From NCBI GenBank assembly GCA_016196065.1, contig JACPYL010000010.1:310001-374000 (forward strand): 64,000 nt of DNA. Direction: 5' to 3'. Under the pieces are notes generated by a model that was not told where the DNA came from, did no database searches, and saw only the letters and a list, made by a program, of their open reading frames with translations. Of the stretch, positions 17,097-25,470 are shown piece by piece. Position numbers and translations under genes: made by a program. Source of the stretch: Acidobacteriota bacterium (GTDB lineage Bacteria; Acidobacteriota; Terriglobia; Terriglobales; Acidobacteriaceae). Numbering within the stretch: position 1 is the first letter of the stretch; the number at the start of each line of letters is the position of its first letter.

Positions 17097-17705
17097 TTAT
17101 TGCGGAGTCAGAACCACTTCGAGCACCCCGCCGCCGATGGTCTGTGGGCCGTCGACCGCGAAGGCGTGCGTCGAGTCCAAGATTGGCTGCGAGAAGTAAG
17201 CATGGACCTTCTTGCGCGACACTAGGGAATCGGAATAGCTTCCGATCAACTCTCCCCGGAATACGTACCGGATGGTCCCGTCAGACTCAACCTCTTCATC
17301 CAGCCGTGACCAGACCCACCCACCTCCGTTACCCGAACCCGAGCTGAAAACGCATTTCTTGGTCTGACAAAACGCGTGGCCTGCGCCATCGTCCTGTAGA
17401 TAGAAATTGCCTCCCGAACTAAATTCCACACCCGCCGCGTAATCAAACGGCGCCTGCTGGTTGAGAATCGGACCCGTCCGATAGTGCATGAACGATCCCG
17501 ATTGATTTTCCAAAGGCGCCCCACCATCGCGGAACTTCCCGCCGTACACGTAGAACGTGACTGCGACCTCCGGGGGATTTAGAGCGCTGATCAAGGGAAC
17601 CGAGGAGACCGTCGCCGCAAAATCCAGCTTCAGACTCCCGTCCTGCGCCGCCAACATCAATGACTGCGCCAGAAGTACAACTGTAACCGCCAACAACTTA
17701 TGCAT
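17097..17705 (-). CDS. Secreted beta-rich protein, unknown
   Basis: 202 residues with a signal peptide (about 1-20, cut after LMLAAQ). The mature part is rich in Gly, Ser and aromatic residues with alternating hydrophobic strands (VAVTFYVYGGKFRDGG, GVEFSSGGNFYLQDD, CQTKKCVF with a likely disulphide, GTIRYVFRGELIGSYSD) and ends in GGGVLEVVLTPQ. It is probably an all-beta extracellular or periplasmic domain. No family is recognised. Confidence 0.65.
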   Translation of the reverse strand: MHKLLAVTVVLLAQSLMLAAQDGSLKLDFAATVSSVPLISALNPPEVAVTFYVYGGKFRDGGAPLENQSGSFMHYRTGPILNQQAPFDYAAGVEFSSGGNFYLQDDGAGHAFCQTKKCVFSSGSGNGGGWVWSRLDEEVESDGTIRYVFRGELIGSYSDSLVSRKKVHAYFSQPILDSTHAFAVDGPQTIGGGVLEVVLTPQ

Positions 17706-18076
17706 CTTGTCCTCTCTCTGATGAAACCTACGCCGACTCGTAATTACTGTTTACGCTTGCTGAAAACCCTAATTCGGTTGCGTGGTCAAATTTCTCTCGT
17801 ACAACTTCGCGAAATGAGTCTTTATTTCGTCCAGCTACATCCTTGGAGTGGTTCGTGCGTGCTTCGGATGCGGACCTCGCGTCAACTGATTGTTAAAGAG
17901 TGCTGACAAACATTCCGACGTGTGGCAGCGCATTTCACTATTCGGAAACTAATGAGGCGAACGGACTCAGCAGCAGAAGCCATTTCTTGTTTCAGATGGG
18001 GAAAGCGCCCTCCGTCCAAGCCAGGCGTTCTCGACCATTTCCCCGCGATCTGTCTCCATTTCATTCACTTAGCTCC
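17706..18076. other. Intergenic region between divergent genes
   Basis: About 370 bases between the secreted-protein gene (-) and the radical SAM gene (+). Apart from the two CRP-like sites just downstream I see no gene, repeat or clear sigma-70 promoter here. Confidence 0.4.
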
Positions 18077-18114
18077 GGTGATGCATGTCACATTTCCTTG
18101 TGACACCCCTCACG
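18077..18114. promoter_or_regulatory. Tandem CRP-type operators (sites 4 and 5)
   Basis: Site 4 is GGTGA-TGCATG-TCACA (18077-18092) and site 5 is TGTGA-CACCCC-TCACG (18099-18114). Their centres are 22 bases apart, two helical turns, so two dimers would sit on the same face of the DNA. Site 5 lies 53 bases before the ATG of the radical SAM gene. The shared GTGA-N6-TCAC core with sites 1-3 points to the Crp/Fnr protein encoded at 10296. Confidence 0.6.
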
Positions 18115-18166
18115 GCCCGCGGTTCGTTACTGTCTTATCGTCATCTCCAGGGTGAGGTCGAACTCC

Positions 18167-19462
18167 ATGGTTCTTAACGTACTCAATAATCAAAAAAAGG
18201 CCATCAAACCGAAAGAAGCAGGAAGCGTTCAGCATTCCCACAAGGGTGAAGAATTCAAGCCGCGATTGATTTTCTGGGAGGTCACGAAGGGTTGCAATCT
18301 GCGCTGCATCCATTGCCGCGCCACCGCGACCGAACTGTCGTCGCCCAAGGATCTTCCAACCGACACAGCACTCGACATCATTGATCAGATCGCAGCCCAT
18401 GCGAATCCGATCCTGGTTCTGAGTGGCGGCGAGCCGCTTTATCGATCCGACATCTACCAGCTCGCGCGTTATGCCACCGACAAGGGATTGCGGGTTGCAC
18501 TCGCCACCAACGGAACGATGGTCACAAAAGATGCGGCTCGGCTGATCGCCGACTCGGGCGTGAAGCGTGTGTCCATCAGTTTGGACGGAGCCGATGCGAC
18601 CACGCATGATTCGTTCCGCGGCATCCCGGGCGCGTTCGATGCGGCGCTCTACGGTTTCCGAAACCTGAAAGAACTCGGCGTCTCGGTGCAAATCAATACC
18701 ACCGTGGCCCGTCATAATTCCCACCAGCTGCCGCAAATTTTAGAACTCGCGAAGACGGTCGGGGCTGACGCTCTTCATACTTTCTTGCTGGTCCCGGTCG
18801 GATGCGGCGTCGACATTGCTGCCGAGCAGATGGTTCCGCCGGAAGAATACGAACGGATGTTGAACTGGTTTTATGATCAGTCTCTGGAAGGCGGCATTGA
18901 ACTCAAAGCGACGTGCGCCCCGCACTACTTCCGCGTGGTGCGACAGCGCCGAGCTTCCGACCGTCGCGCTGCTGAGAAGGCCGCCTCGCCGGTTCACACG
19001 GCTCCTCCGGCCGACGCCATCGGTCCGACGGATACGCTGATGCCGGGCGGTACCGGAATTTCACTTCGTCCCCAAGGGCCTCCCCCTGGACATCACACCG
19101 GGCATCCCAGCGGACACCCGAACGACATGAATGCCATGACCAAGGGTTGTCTCGCCGGGACCGGCGTGTGTTTCATCTCGCATGAGGGAGAAGTTTTTCC
19201 CTGCGGATATCTGCCAGCCATCGCCGGCGACCTGCGTGAGGAAAAGTTCGCCGACATCTGGGCGAATGCCACCGTATTCAATGAACTACGCGAGACCGAC
19301 AACCTGAAAGGGAAATGCGGCTGCTGCGAATTTCGCAACATCTGCATGGGATGCAGAGCGCGCGCCTATGCCGCTACCGGTGACTACCTGGATGAAGAAC
19401 CGTTCTGCGTGTACGAACCGAAGTCGGAACACCTGAAGGCCAAGGTGAAAGAGCGGGAGTAA
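18167..19462 (+). CDS. Radical SAM/SPASM protein, AhbD-like haem synthase candidate
   Basis: 431 residues from the ATG at 18167, with GTGAGG nine bases upstream; that GTG at 18152 is itself in frame but is better read as the ribosome site. Radical SAM core at about 35-235: FWEVTKGCNLRCIHCRA holds the CxxxCxxC cluster ligands and VLSGGEPL the SAM-binding GGEP. A C-terminal SPASM-type region carries further cysteines (GCLAGTGVCFISHEGEVFPC, CGCCEFRNICMGCRA, then YAATGDYLDEEPFC). This pattern resembles AhbD, which converts Fe-coproporphyrin III to haem b. Between the two parts (about 262-320) is a Pro/His-rich insertion (PPPGHHTGHPSGHP), possibly metal-binding. A haem-maturation role fits the nearby multihaem cytochromes and shared operators but is inferred; a NirJ- or PqqE-like role is possible. 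Confidence 0.7.
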   Translation: MVLNVLNNQKKAIKPKEAGSVQHSHKGEEFKPRLIFWEVTKGCNLRCIHCRATATELSSPKDLPTDTALDIIDQIAAHANPILVLSGGEPLYRSDIYQLARYATDKGLRVALATNGTMVTKDAARLIADSGVKRVSISLDGADATTHDSFRGIPGAFDAALYGFRNLKELGVSVQINTTVARHNSHQLPQILELAKTVGADALHTFLLVPVGCGVDIAAEQMVPPEEYERMLNWFYDQSLEGGIELKATCAPHYFRVVRQRRASDRRAAEKAASPVHTAPPADAIGPTDTLMPGGTGISLRPQGPPPGHHTGHPSGHPNDMNAMTKGCLAGTGVCFISHEGEVFPCGYLPAIAGDLREEKFADIWANATVFNELRETDNLKGKCGCCEFRNICMGCRARAYAATGDYLDEEPFCVYEPKSEHLKAKVKERE

Positions 19463-19484
19463 GTTGGCCTGAAAATTCCTCCGT

Positions 19485-19522
19485 GTCCCCTGTGGTGAGA
19501 GTTCTTTTCAACCACAGGGGAC
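19485..19522. repeat. Perfect 12-bp inverted repeat between convergent genes
   Basis: GTCCCCTGTGGT (19485-19496) pairs with ACCACAGGGGAC (19511-19522) across a 14-base loop. It lies between the converging radical SAM and phosphofructokinase genes. No T-run follows on either strand, so termination would be non-classical; it may be a dispersed intergenic repeat. Confidence 0.65.
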
Positions 19523-19540
19523 GCAGAGACAATCGATCAG

Positions 19541-20617
19541 CTACGCCAACTCCGTAGGTCTTTCTTCCAGACGATCCAAGATGCCCGTGGCGGCGTCGAG
19601 AATTTCCTTATCGACTTTGCGGTTGGAAGCGATGGCCTCGGCCAGCGGGATAGAAATGATCTTGTTCCCGCGCAAAGCTGCCATCTGGCCAAAGTCTCCG
19701 CGATGCACCATGTCGATTGCGCCCAGCCCATAGCGGGTCGCGAGCACGCGATCGAATGAACTCGGCGATCCGCCACGCTGAATGTGGCCGAGAACGACCG
19801 ACCGTGTTTCAAACCCGGTGCGCTTTTCGATTTCGCGGGAGAGCACGAGCCCGATACCGCCCAGCCGAAGGTGACCAAATTCATCGCGACCGGCGTCCGC
19901 CAGAACGGGTGCCCCATCGTGCATTTCCGCGCCGCCGGCAAACTTGGCGCCCTCGGCGGCCACCACGATACTGAAATAACGTCCTCGGGCGTGGCGCTGC
20001 TTGATGAGTTCCGCAACCTGATCGATATCGAACGGAACCTCGGGGATCAGGATCACGTCGGCACCGCCCGCGATGCCGCTGTAGCAGGCGATCCATCCGG
20101 AATCGCGACCCATCACTTCGACCACGATCACGCGGTTGTGCGCCTCGGCCGTGGTATGGACGCGATCAATGGCACTCGTGGCAACGTTGACCGCCGTATC
20201 GAATCCAAACGTGAAGTCGGTGCCGGCAAGATCGTTGTCAATCGTCTTGGGCACGCCCACGACTTTCACGCCCTGGGCAAAGAGCTTTTGCGCGACTGAG
20301 AGCGTGTCATCGCCGCCAATCGCGATCAGCGCATCGCAACCGTTTTCCTTGAGATGAGTCTCGCAGCGATGCAAGCCGTCAGCATGCTTGGCGGCGTTGG
20401 TGCGCGAGGTCCGGAGAATCGTACCGCCACGAGGAAGAATGCCGCCCACCGCATCCAGGTTGAGCGGCATGGTTTTATTTTCCAGCAAGCCGCGCCAGCC
20501 CTCAAGAAAACCGACGAACTCGTCGCCATAGTGAAACGAACCTTTGCGCACAATTGCGCGAATTACCGCATTCAGGCCGGGACAATCCCCGCCTCCGGTC
20601 AGCACTCCAATTTTCAT
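19541..20617 (-). CDS. pfp: 6-phosphofructokinase, predicted PPi-dependent
   Basis: 358 residues from the ATG at 20617, preceded by GAGGAAGAGG; the in-frame extension to 20683 is unlikely. Glycolysis: fructose-6-phosphate to fructose-1,6-bisphosphate. Core motifs are LTGGGDCPGLNAV at the start, PKTIDND, MGRDSGW and GHIQRGG. The phosphate-donor positions use E. coli numbering directly: the motif is G101-G102-D103-D104 where ATP enzymes have Gly104, and K124 (PKTIDND) where ATP enzymes have Gly124. Asp104 plus Lys124 is the established signature of pyrophosphate-dependent enzymes. The PPi reaction is reversible, so it could serve glycolysis and gluconeogenesis. It belongs to the mixed ATP/PPi clade of family A as I recognise it. 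Confidence 0.9.
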   Translation of the reverse strand: MKIGVLTGGGDCPGLNAVIRAIVRKGSFHYGDEFVGFLEGWRGLLENKTMPLNLDAVGGILPRGGTILRTSRTNAAKHADGLHRCETHLKENGCDALIAIGGDDTLSVAQKLFAQGVKVVGVPKTIDNDLAGTDFTFGFDTAVNVATSAIDRVHTTAEAHNRVIVVEVMGRDSGWIACYSGIAGGADVILIPEVPFDIDQVAELIKQRHARGRYFSIVVAAEGAKFAGGAEMHDGAPVLADAGRDEFGHLRLGGIGLVLSREIEKRTGFETRSVVLGHIQRGGSPSSFDRVLATRYGLGAIDMVHRGDFGQMAALRGNKIISIPLAEAIASNRKVDKEILDAATGILDRLEERPTELA

Positions 20618-20822
20618 CGCCTCTTCCTCATCAGGGTGTAGATTGGCCCGTCCCCGGACGGATAGTCTCCGCCGCTGTTGCATAAAATGAGCCGGAACTT
20701 ACAAGATTATCATGGGGCGGTTTCGATCAGGTTTAGAGAGTGCGAGGGGCACTGGGACGGAAACCCCGCTTGCGCGGCTGCTGTATTTTGTCCACAATAC
20801 TCGCCGGGCCTTCGACTTCCTC

Positions 20823-22859
20823 ATGCATAAAGTTTTGCGCACTCTCCTTTGGGTTTTCATCAGCCTGCTCGGTGCCTTCGCACTGGCTACGATTGCGCTT
20901 CATCGCGGTGAAGAGATCAACGCCATGTGGCTGGTGGTGGCCGCAATTGCGAGCTATGCCGTCGGATACCGCTTCTACAGCAGTTTCATTGCGGCAAAAA
21001 TGCTGGCGATCGATCCTCGGCGCGCGACGCCAGCCGAACGTCTCGACAACGGCCGCGATTTTGTTCCCACCAACAAATGGGTCGTCTTCGGACATCACTT
21101 CGCCGCGATTGCCGGGCCTGGACCGCTGGTAGGTCCCGTACTGGCAGCGCAATTCGGCTATCTGCCCGGCACGTTGTGGATCATCGCGGGCGCCGTGCTC
21201 GGCGGCTGCATCCAGGACTTTGTGATCCTGCTTTTCTCCGTGCGGCGTGACGGCAAGTCGATGACCGAGATGGCGAAATCGGAAATCGGCAAAGTGGGCG
21301 GTTTTGTTTCGTACATCGCCGTGATCAGCATCATCGTCATCTTGCTGGGAGCGGTGGCGCTGGTGGTCGTAAACGCGCTGAAGTCGAGCCCGTGGGGCAC
21401 GTTCACGATTGCGATGACCATGCCCATTGCGGTGCTGATGGGAATTTATCTGCGCCGTATTCGTCCCGGCAAAGTGCTGGAAGCTTCTGCCATGGGATTC
21501 GTGCTGGTGCTGGCAGCAATTTTCGGCGGGCAGTGGGTTTCGCAATCGCCTGCCTGGGCTGCGGTGTTCACGCTGAGCGGGGTCACTCTGGCGGTGTTGC
21601 TCATCGTTTATGGATTTGCTGCGTCCGTGTTGCCGGTCTGGTTGTTGCTCGCACCGCGCGACTATCTCAGCACGTTCGTGAAGCTAGGAACGATCGCATT
21701 GCTGGCAATCGGCATCGTCATGTTGCGCCCTACGCTGCACATGCCGCCGCTCACCAGGTTCATCGACGGCACCGGGCCAGTATTTGCGGGCACTGTGTTT
21801 CCGTTTGCATTCATCACGATTGCATGCGGAGCGGTGAGCGGATTTCATTCCCTCATCTCCAGCGGCACCACTCCCAAACTGATCAGCCGCGAACCGGAGA
21901 CTCGCCTGGTCGGCTATGGAGGCATGCTGGCCGAGTCGATGGTCGCGATCATGGCGATGATCGCCGCTTCTGTGTTGCAGCCAGGCGTGTACTTCGCGGT
22001 AAACAGTCCCGCAGGCATTGTTGGACAACTGCCCGACAAAGCGGTGGCAACGATCAGCGGGTGGGGATTTCCAGTCACGGCAGCTGAAATGGCGCAGTTG
22101 GCGCACGCCGTGGGCGAGCAGACGCTCTTCAACCGCACGGGAGGCGCTCCCGCGTTCGCGGTGGGCATGGCGCACATCTTTTCGAACAGCCTAGGCGGAC
22201 AAGCACTGATGGCGATCTGGTATCACTTCGCGATCATGTTCGAGGCCCTGTTTATCTTGACCGTGCTCGATGCGGGTACGCGCGTGGGCCGCTTCATGCT
22301 GCAGGACGCGTTCGGCCATATCTGGAAACCGCTGGGCCGCACGAGTTGGTATCCGTCAATATTGTTCACGAGCGGATTGATGGTTGCCGCGTGGGGATAC
22401 TTCCTCTGGCAGGGCGTGAAAGATCCGCTCGGTGGAATCAATTCATTGTGGCCGCTGTTCGGCATCTGCAACCAGTTGCTGGCGACGGTCGCACTCTGCG
22501 TGGCGACGACGATCATTATCAAGATGGGGCGCGCGCGCTACGTGTGGGTGACGCTGCTCCCGCTCTGTTGGCTGGTGGCGGTGACGTTCACGGCTGCGTA
22601 TCACAAAGTTCTGAATCCGAACCCTCGCATTGGATTTCTGTCGCATGCCCGGCAACTGGCCAGCGCAGGTGCCGACGCGCGGCTGATCTTTAACGACCGG
22701 TTGGACGCGGCGGTTGCGGGGACATTGGTTGTGCTGGTAGCGGTAGTCCTGATCGAGTCTGCATTGGAATGGGCGCGCGTTCTTTCTGGACGCAAAGCTG
22801 CCAGTGTGAAAGAAGCGCCCTTCGTCATGACGCGCCTGGCGATGGAGGAGCAGGCATGA
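20823..22859 (+). CDS. cstA: CstA-family carbon-starvation transporter
   Basis: 678 residues from the ATG at 20823; an in-frame ATG at 20712 would add a non-hydrophobic stretch, so the shorter form matches the family better, though neither start has a strong ribosome site. About 16-18 membrane helices. Family signatures are [31 protein letters not shown] near the N-terminus (read in pieces), [19 protein letters not shown] and [15 protein letters not shown]. CstA/BtsT proteins import pyruvate or peptides under carbon limitation. The stop codon overlaps the ATG of the small downstream gene, the usual cstA arrangement. It is divergent from the phosphofructokinase gene. Confidence 0.92.
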   Translation: MHKVLRTLLWVFISLLGAFALATIALHRGEEINAMWLVVAAIASYAVGYRFYSSFIAAKMLAIDPRRATPAERLDNGRDFVPTNKWVVFGHHFAAIAGPGPLVGPVLAAQFGYLPGTLWIIAGAVLGGCIQDFVILLFSVRRDGKSMTEMAKSEIGKVGGFVSYIAVISIIVILLGAVALVVVNALKSSPWGTFTIAMTMPIAVLMGIYLRRIRPGKVLEASAMGFVLVLAAIFGGQWVSQSPAWAAVFTLSGVTLAVLLIVYGFAASVLPVWLLLAPRDYLSTFVKLGTIALLAIGIVMLRPTLHMPPLTRFIDGTGPVFAGTVFPFAFITIACGAVSGFHSLISSGTTPKLISREPETRLVGYGGMLAESMVAIMAMIAASVLQPGVYFAVNSPAGIVGQLPDKAVATISGWGFPVTAAEMAQLAHAVGEQTLFNRTGGAPAFAVGMAHIFSNSLGGQALMAIWYHFAIMFEALFILTVLDAGTRVGRFMLQDAFGHIWKPLGRTSWYPSILFTSGLMVAAWGYFLWQGVKDPLGGINSLWPLFGICNQLLATVALCVATTIIIKMGRARYVWVTLLPLCWLVAVTFTAAYHKVLNPNPRIGFLSHARQLASAGADARLIFNDRLDAAVAGTLVVLVAVVLIESALEWARVLSGRKAASVKEAPFVMTRLAMEEQA

Positions 22860-23041
22860 GGGTCTGGAACGGACTTCTCGAATCCGTCAATTTGTTGCGA
22901 GCCATACTGCGCGAAATCTTTGACGAATCCGCCTACGCACGTTTTCTGGATCGGCAACGGCTGGCATCTTCTCCGGCTGCTTACAGCGAGTTCCAGCGAG
23001 AAGGCGAGGCTGCCAGGGCGCGACGGCCCCGATGCTGCTGA
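22856..23041 (+). CDS. Small CstA-associated protein (YbdD/YjiX-like)
   Basis: 61 residues starting inside the cstA stop codon (ATGA overlap, 22856-22859), so it is translationally coupled. The N-terminal helix contains [19 protein letters not shown] and the C-terminus is basic and ends in RCC, as in the YbdD/YjiX (DUF466) family found beside cstA/btsT genes. In E. coli the YjiX-type partner is needed for BtsT transport. The family assignment comes from size, position and the C-terminal Cys-Cys. Confidence 0.8.
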   Translation: MRVWNGLLESVNLLRAILREIFDESAYARFLDRQRLASSPAAYSEFQREGEAARARRPRCC

Positions 23042-23076
23042 TGTTGTTTTTTTTCGTATTTTCTCCCCTCCCAATC

Positions 23077-23156
23077 TGTCATCCTGAGCGGAGCGAAGGA
23101 CCTGCTTTTCTCTGCCGCCCGAAGGCAGCGGGTCCTTCACTTCGTTCAGGATGACA
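23077..23156. repeat. Dispersed inverted repeat (TCATCCTGAGCG type)
   Basis: TGTCATCCTGAGCGGAGCGA at 23077-23096 is mirrored by a near-complement ending at 23156 (TTCGTTCAGGATGACA), flanking a small inner hairpin (CTGCCGCCCGAAGGCAG). Partial copies lie at 40083-40112 and 52619-52668. It is a short palindromic intergenic element, non-coding, probably mobile in the past. Confidence 0.7.
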
Positions 23157-23200
23157 ATTCCTATGGGGAGTGGAAGTGAAGCACTGAAGACTCGGGCTAA

Positions 23201-23227
23201 TAGCTACGAGCTAGGAGCTACGAGCTA
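23201..23227 (+). repeat. Two tandem copies of AGCTACGAGCTA
   Basis: A 12-base unit occurs at 23202-23213 and 23216-23227, separated by GG; each copy is itself part of a palindrome (TAGCT-ACG-AGCTA). It sits 33 bases before ruvC and has no known role. Confidence 0.6.
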
Positions 23228-23260
23228 AGAAGCTGAAGTCCCACCTGCTAGACTCTCTCC

Positions 23261-23755
23261 ATGCGCGTCCTCGGCATCGACTGCGGCACCGAGTACACCG
23301 GATACGGCATCGTCGACTTGCTGGCCGACGATACTCTGGTTTGCCTGGACTGCGGCGCGATCAAACTCTCTTCCCGAGAACCGATGTCTACTCGGTTGTC
23401 GCGCATTAGCGTTCGATTGCACGAGATCATTGTTGAGCATCATCCCGACCGGGTCGCGATCGAAGATGTCTTCTACGCTCTGAACGTGAAGTCGGCGTTG
23501 AAGTTGGGACAGGTCCGGGGCGTGGCGATGCTCGCCGCCGCGACGGCCGGACTCGAAGTTGCCGAGTATTCTCCTCTGTCGATCAAATCAGCCGTGGTCG
23601 GTTATGGGCGAGCGGAAAAGCATCAAGTGCAACAGATGGTGGCGCGTCTGCTCAGGCTCGACGAAATCCCCGAGCCGCCCGACGCAGCCGATGCGCTGGC
23701 CATCGCCATCTGCCATCTGCACACCGCGGCGACCAAAGAGCGGCAAGCAGGCTAG
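23261..23755 (+). CDS. ruvC: Crossover junction endodeoxyribonuclease RuvC
   Basis: 164 residues, the usual length. RuvC resolves Holliday junctions as a dimer during recombination, normally with the RuvAB motor. The RNase H-like fold is clear: first strand MRVLGIDCGTEYTGYG with catalytic D7, VAIEDVFYALNVKSALKLG with E68, and the C-terminal PPDAADALAIAICH with D141 and D144. All four acidic residues are present, so it should be active. ruvA and ruvB are not adjacent. It converges on the next gene with only three bases between stop codons. Confidence 0.95.
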   Translation: MRVLGIDCGTEYTGYGIVDLLADDTLVCLDCGAIKLSSREPMSTRLSRISVRLHEIIVEHHPDRVAIEDVFYALNVKSALKLGQVRGVAMLAAATAGLEVAEYSPLSIKSAVVGYGRAEKHQVQQMVARLLRLDEIPEPPDAADALAIAICHLHTAATKERQAG

Positions 23756-23758
23756 GGA

Positions 23759-25276
23759 TCAGCTGGTTGTTTTCACGACCACTCCGGCCGCCAGCGGGCG
23801 GGCTACGTAGACAATCGTCCCCAGTACCTCTGGACGTCGCAACAGGCGGCACATCAAGAGGCGTCCCCAGCCGCTGTCGGGTTGCATGAGTAACCGCCCT
23901 TCGATCTCCAGCACGTCCTCGGAATTTTCGTCCTTCCACACGTGACTTTGAAATTCCACCCGCAGACCGGGACAAGGTAAACGCGTGCCCCGATAGTAGA
24001 AATTGGTTCCCCGGATGCTGAGACCGCCTTCTTCCAGCGGAGTGACGCACAGTTCCACTTCGATATGTTTGTCGACGAACACCTCGAATAACGTGGGAAC
24101 ACCCTCTACCGAGCGCACGACGAAGTCGGAATCGAATACCCGCAGAGTGCCGCCCATGTAGAGTTCGCGCAGAAAATGCATGGAACCGTCGCCGCGCCGG
24201 AATACACGGAACTGTGCGTCCACTTCGGAGCCGCTTTCTTCGTACGGACCTTGCCCGATCAAGAGCGTGATCACGCGCGACCAGAACTTTGTCGGCAGCG
24301 TGTGCAAGTCAACTCGCACGCGTACTTGAAAATGTGCCGGGTTCTGATAGAAACGCACGATCAGGGGATGCACTTCGTGGATGCGCGGGCCCAGCACGTC
24401 GGCCAGTAGCGGCCACCCGTCTTCGGCCTGGCGTCGTCCGCGATCGCGTTCGCGCATGCCGCGCCGGTAGACTCGCGATGCATTCCAGACAGTGAAGGAG
24501 TAGCGCGCCGCACCGATCGCCAGCCGTCGGTAGGTTACGATTCCCGGCCGCGATTCCCCCGCGGGAGTGAGCATTGCCCGAAAGCCTTCCCACCAGTAGC
24601 GCCGGACCATGTGCCAGCTCACCGTGCACAAGCGCGAGAATGTCGCTGACAGACTGTGCGCGAAAGCGGTCTCGTAAGCGACGGTTCCGTCGAGTGCGAA
24701 ACTATCCATGAGCCGCGTGCCGAGTGTGGCGTCTACATGTTGCTGGATGGCTTGCCAGGTCGGGTCATGAGCATGTGCGGAGGTTTGTTGCCGGAAGCGC
24801 TCGTCCAGTCCACTGCTACGCACGCGCTCCATGTCCTCCATGTGAGCGGCAATCCACAACTCATCGCGGGTCTGCCAGGGACGACCAGCTTCGCAGGCGT
24901 CTGCATATTTGCGCCATGCTGCGGTGCGCGGCGAACCATCGGGGCCGGCGGGCATGAACTCTTCGCCCATTTCATCGAACTCGGGCGAGAAGCCGCGAAA
25001 GCGTCCGAGCGCAACCGCGCAGGCGGCCAGCAAATGCAGATCGGCCAGGTGACACGGATAGCGCCGGTAGAACTCCAGAAGCACCGCCGTTCGAGATCGC
25101 GCCCGCAACTGACGTTCGGCGAAGGCCGCCTGTTCTTCGGGTGTGGCGTGAGGAAGGTAGCGTTGCGCTTCGCGAAGATCGGATGCGGTGAGCGCAAATG
25201 GTGGCGCGGCCAAATCGCCGGCGGGAGTTGTGGCAACGGTCGGGTCCGCCACGGGTTTGGCACTGGCCAACGGCAC
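23759..25276 (-). CDS. Uncharacterised 505-residue protein, possible DUF4166 C-terminus
   Basis: Starts at a GTG with no clear ribosome site, so the true N-terminus may differ. The first half is helical and Arg-rich (DLREAQRYLPHATPEEQAAF, ELWIAAHMEDMERVRSS) and contains a possible amphipathic stretch (VSWHMVRRYWWEGFRAM). The second half (about 300-490) is beta-rich: HPLIVRFYQNPAHFQVRVRV, MHFLRELYMGGTLRVFDSDF, VEVELCVTPLEEGGLSIRG-like strands. It reminds me of the DUF4166 domain, which often follows a dehydrogenase domain in other proteins. No catalytic motif or signal peptide is seen. The coding call is firm; the family call is tentative. Confidence 0.65.
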   Translation of the reverse strand: MPLASAKPVADPTVATTPAGDLAAPPFALTASDLREAQRYLPHATPEEQAAFAERQLRARSRTAVLLEFYRRYPCHLADLHLLAACAVALGRFRGFSPEFDEMGEEFMPAGPDGSPRTAAWRKYADACEAGRPWQTRDELWIAAHMEDMERVRSSGLDERFRQQTSAHAHDPTWQAIQQHVDATLGTRLMDSFALDGTVAYETAFAHSLSATFSRLCTVSWHMVRRYWWEGFRAMLTPAGESRPGIVTYRRLAIGAARYSFTVWNASRVYRRGMRERDRGRRQAEDGWPLLADVLGPRIHEVHPLIVRFYQNPAHFQVRVRVDLHTLPTKFWSRVITLLIGQGPYEESGSEVDAQFRVFRRGDGSMHFLRELYMGGTLRVFDSDFVVRSVEGVPTLFEVFVDKHIEVELCVTPLEEGGLSIRGTNFYYRGTRLPCPGLRVEFQSHVWKDENSEDVLEIEGRLLMQPDSGWGRLLMCRLLRRPEVLGTIVYVARPLAAGVVVKTTS

Positions 25277-25470
25277 AAGGGTTCTTTATGCGCTTTTCAT
25301 GCCAGCGTCAAGTTACTTGGGTCGCACCGGAAACGGGGATTAGTCCACGAATATTCGTTTGGGCAGGGGTGGCAGATTCTCGGCGATTCCCGAGCTATCC
25401 TGATTGTGCCGTGCAAGCATGCGGAAAGTGCCGCAGACGGCCGATTCATCTTTTGAAACGTGAGGATCCG

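Noticed and set aside
16878-17225. Plus-strand open frame in the gap before 17097
   Set aside because: Overlaps the opposite-strand gene, lacks a ribosome site and has no recognisable motif.
23201-23227. CRISPR-like array
   Set aside because: Only two short copies with a two-base spacer; no array, leader or cas genes.
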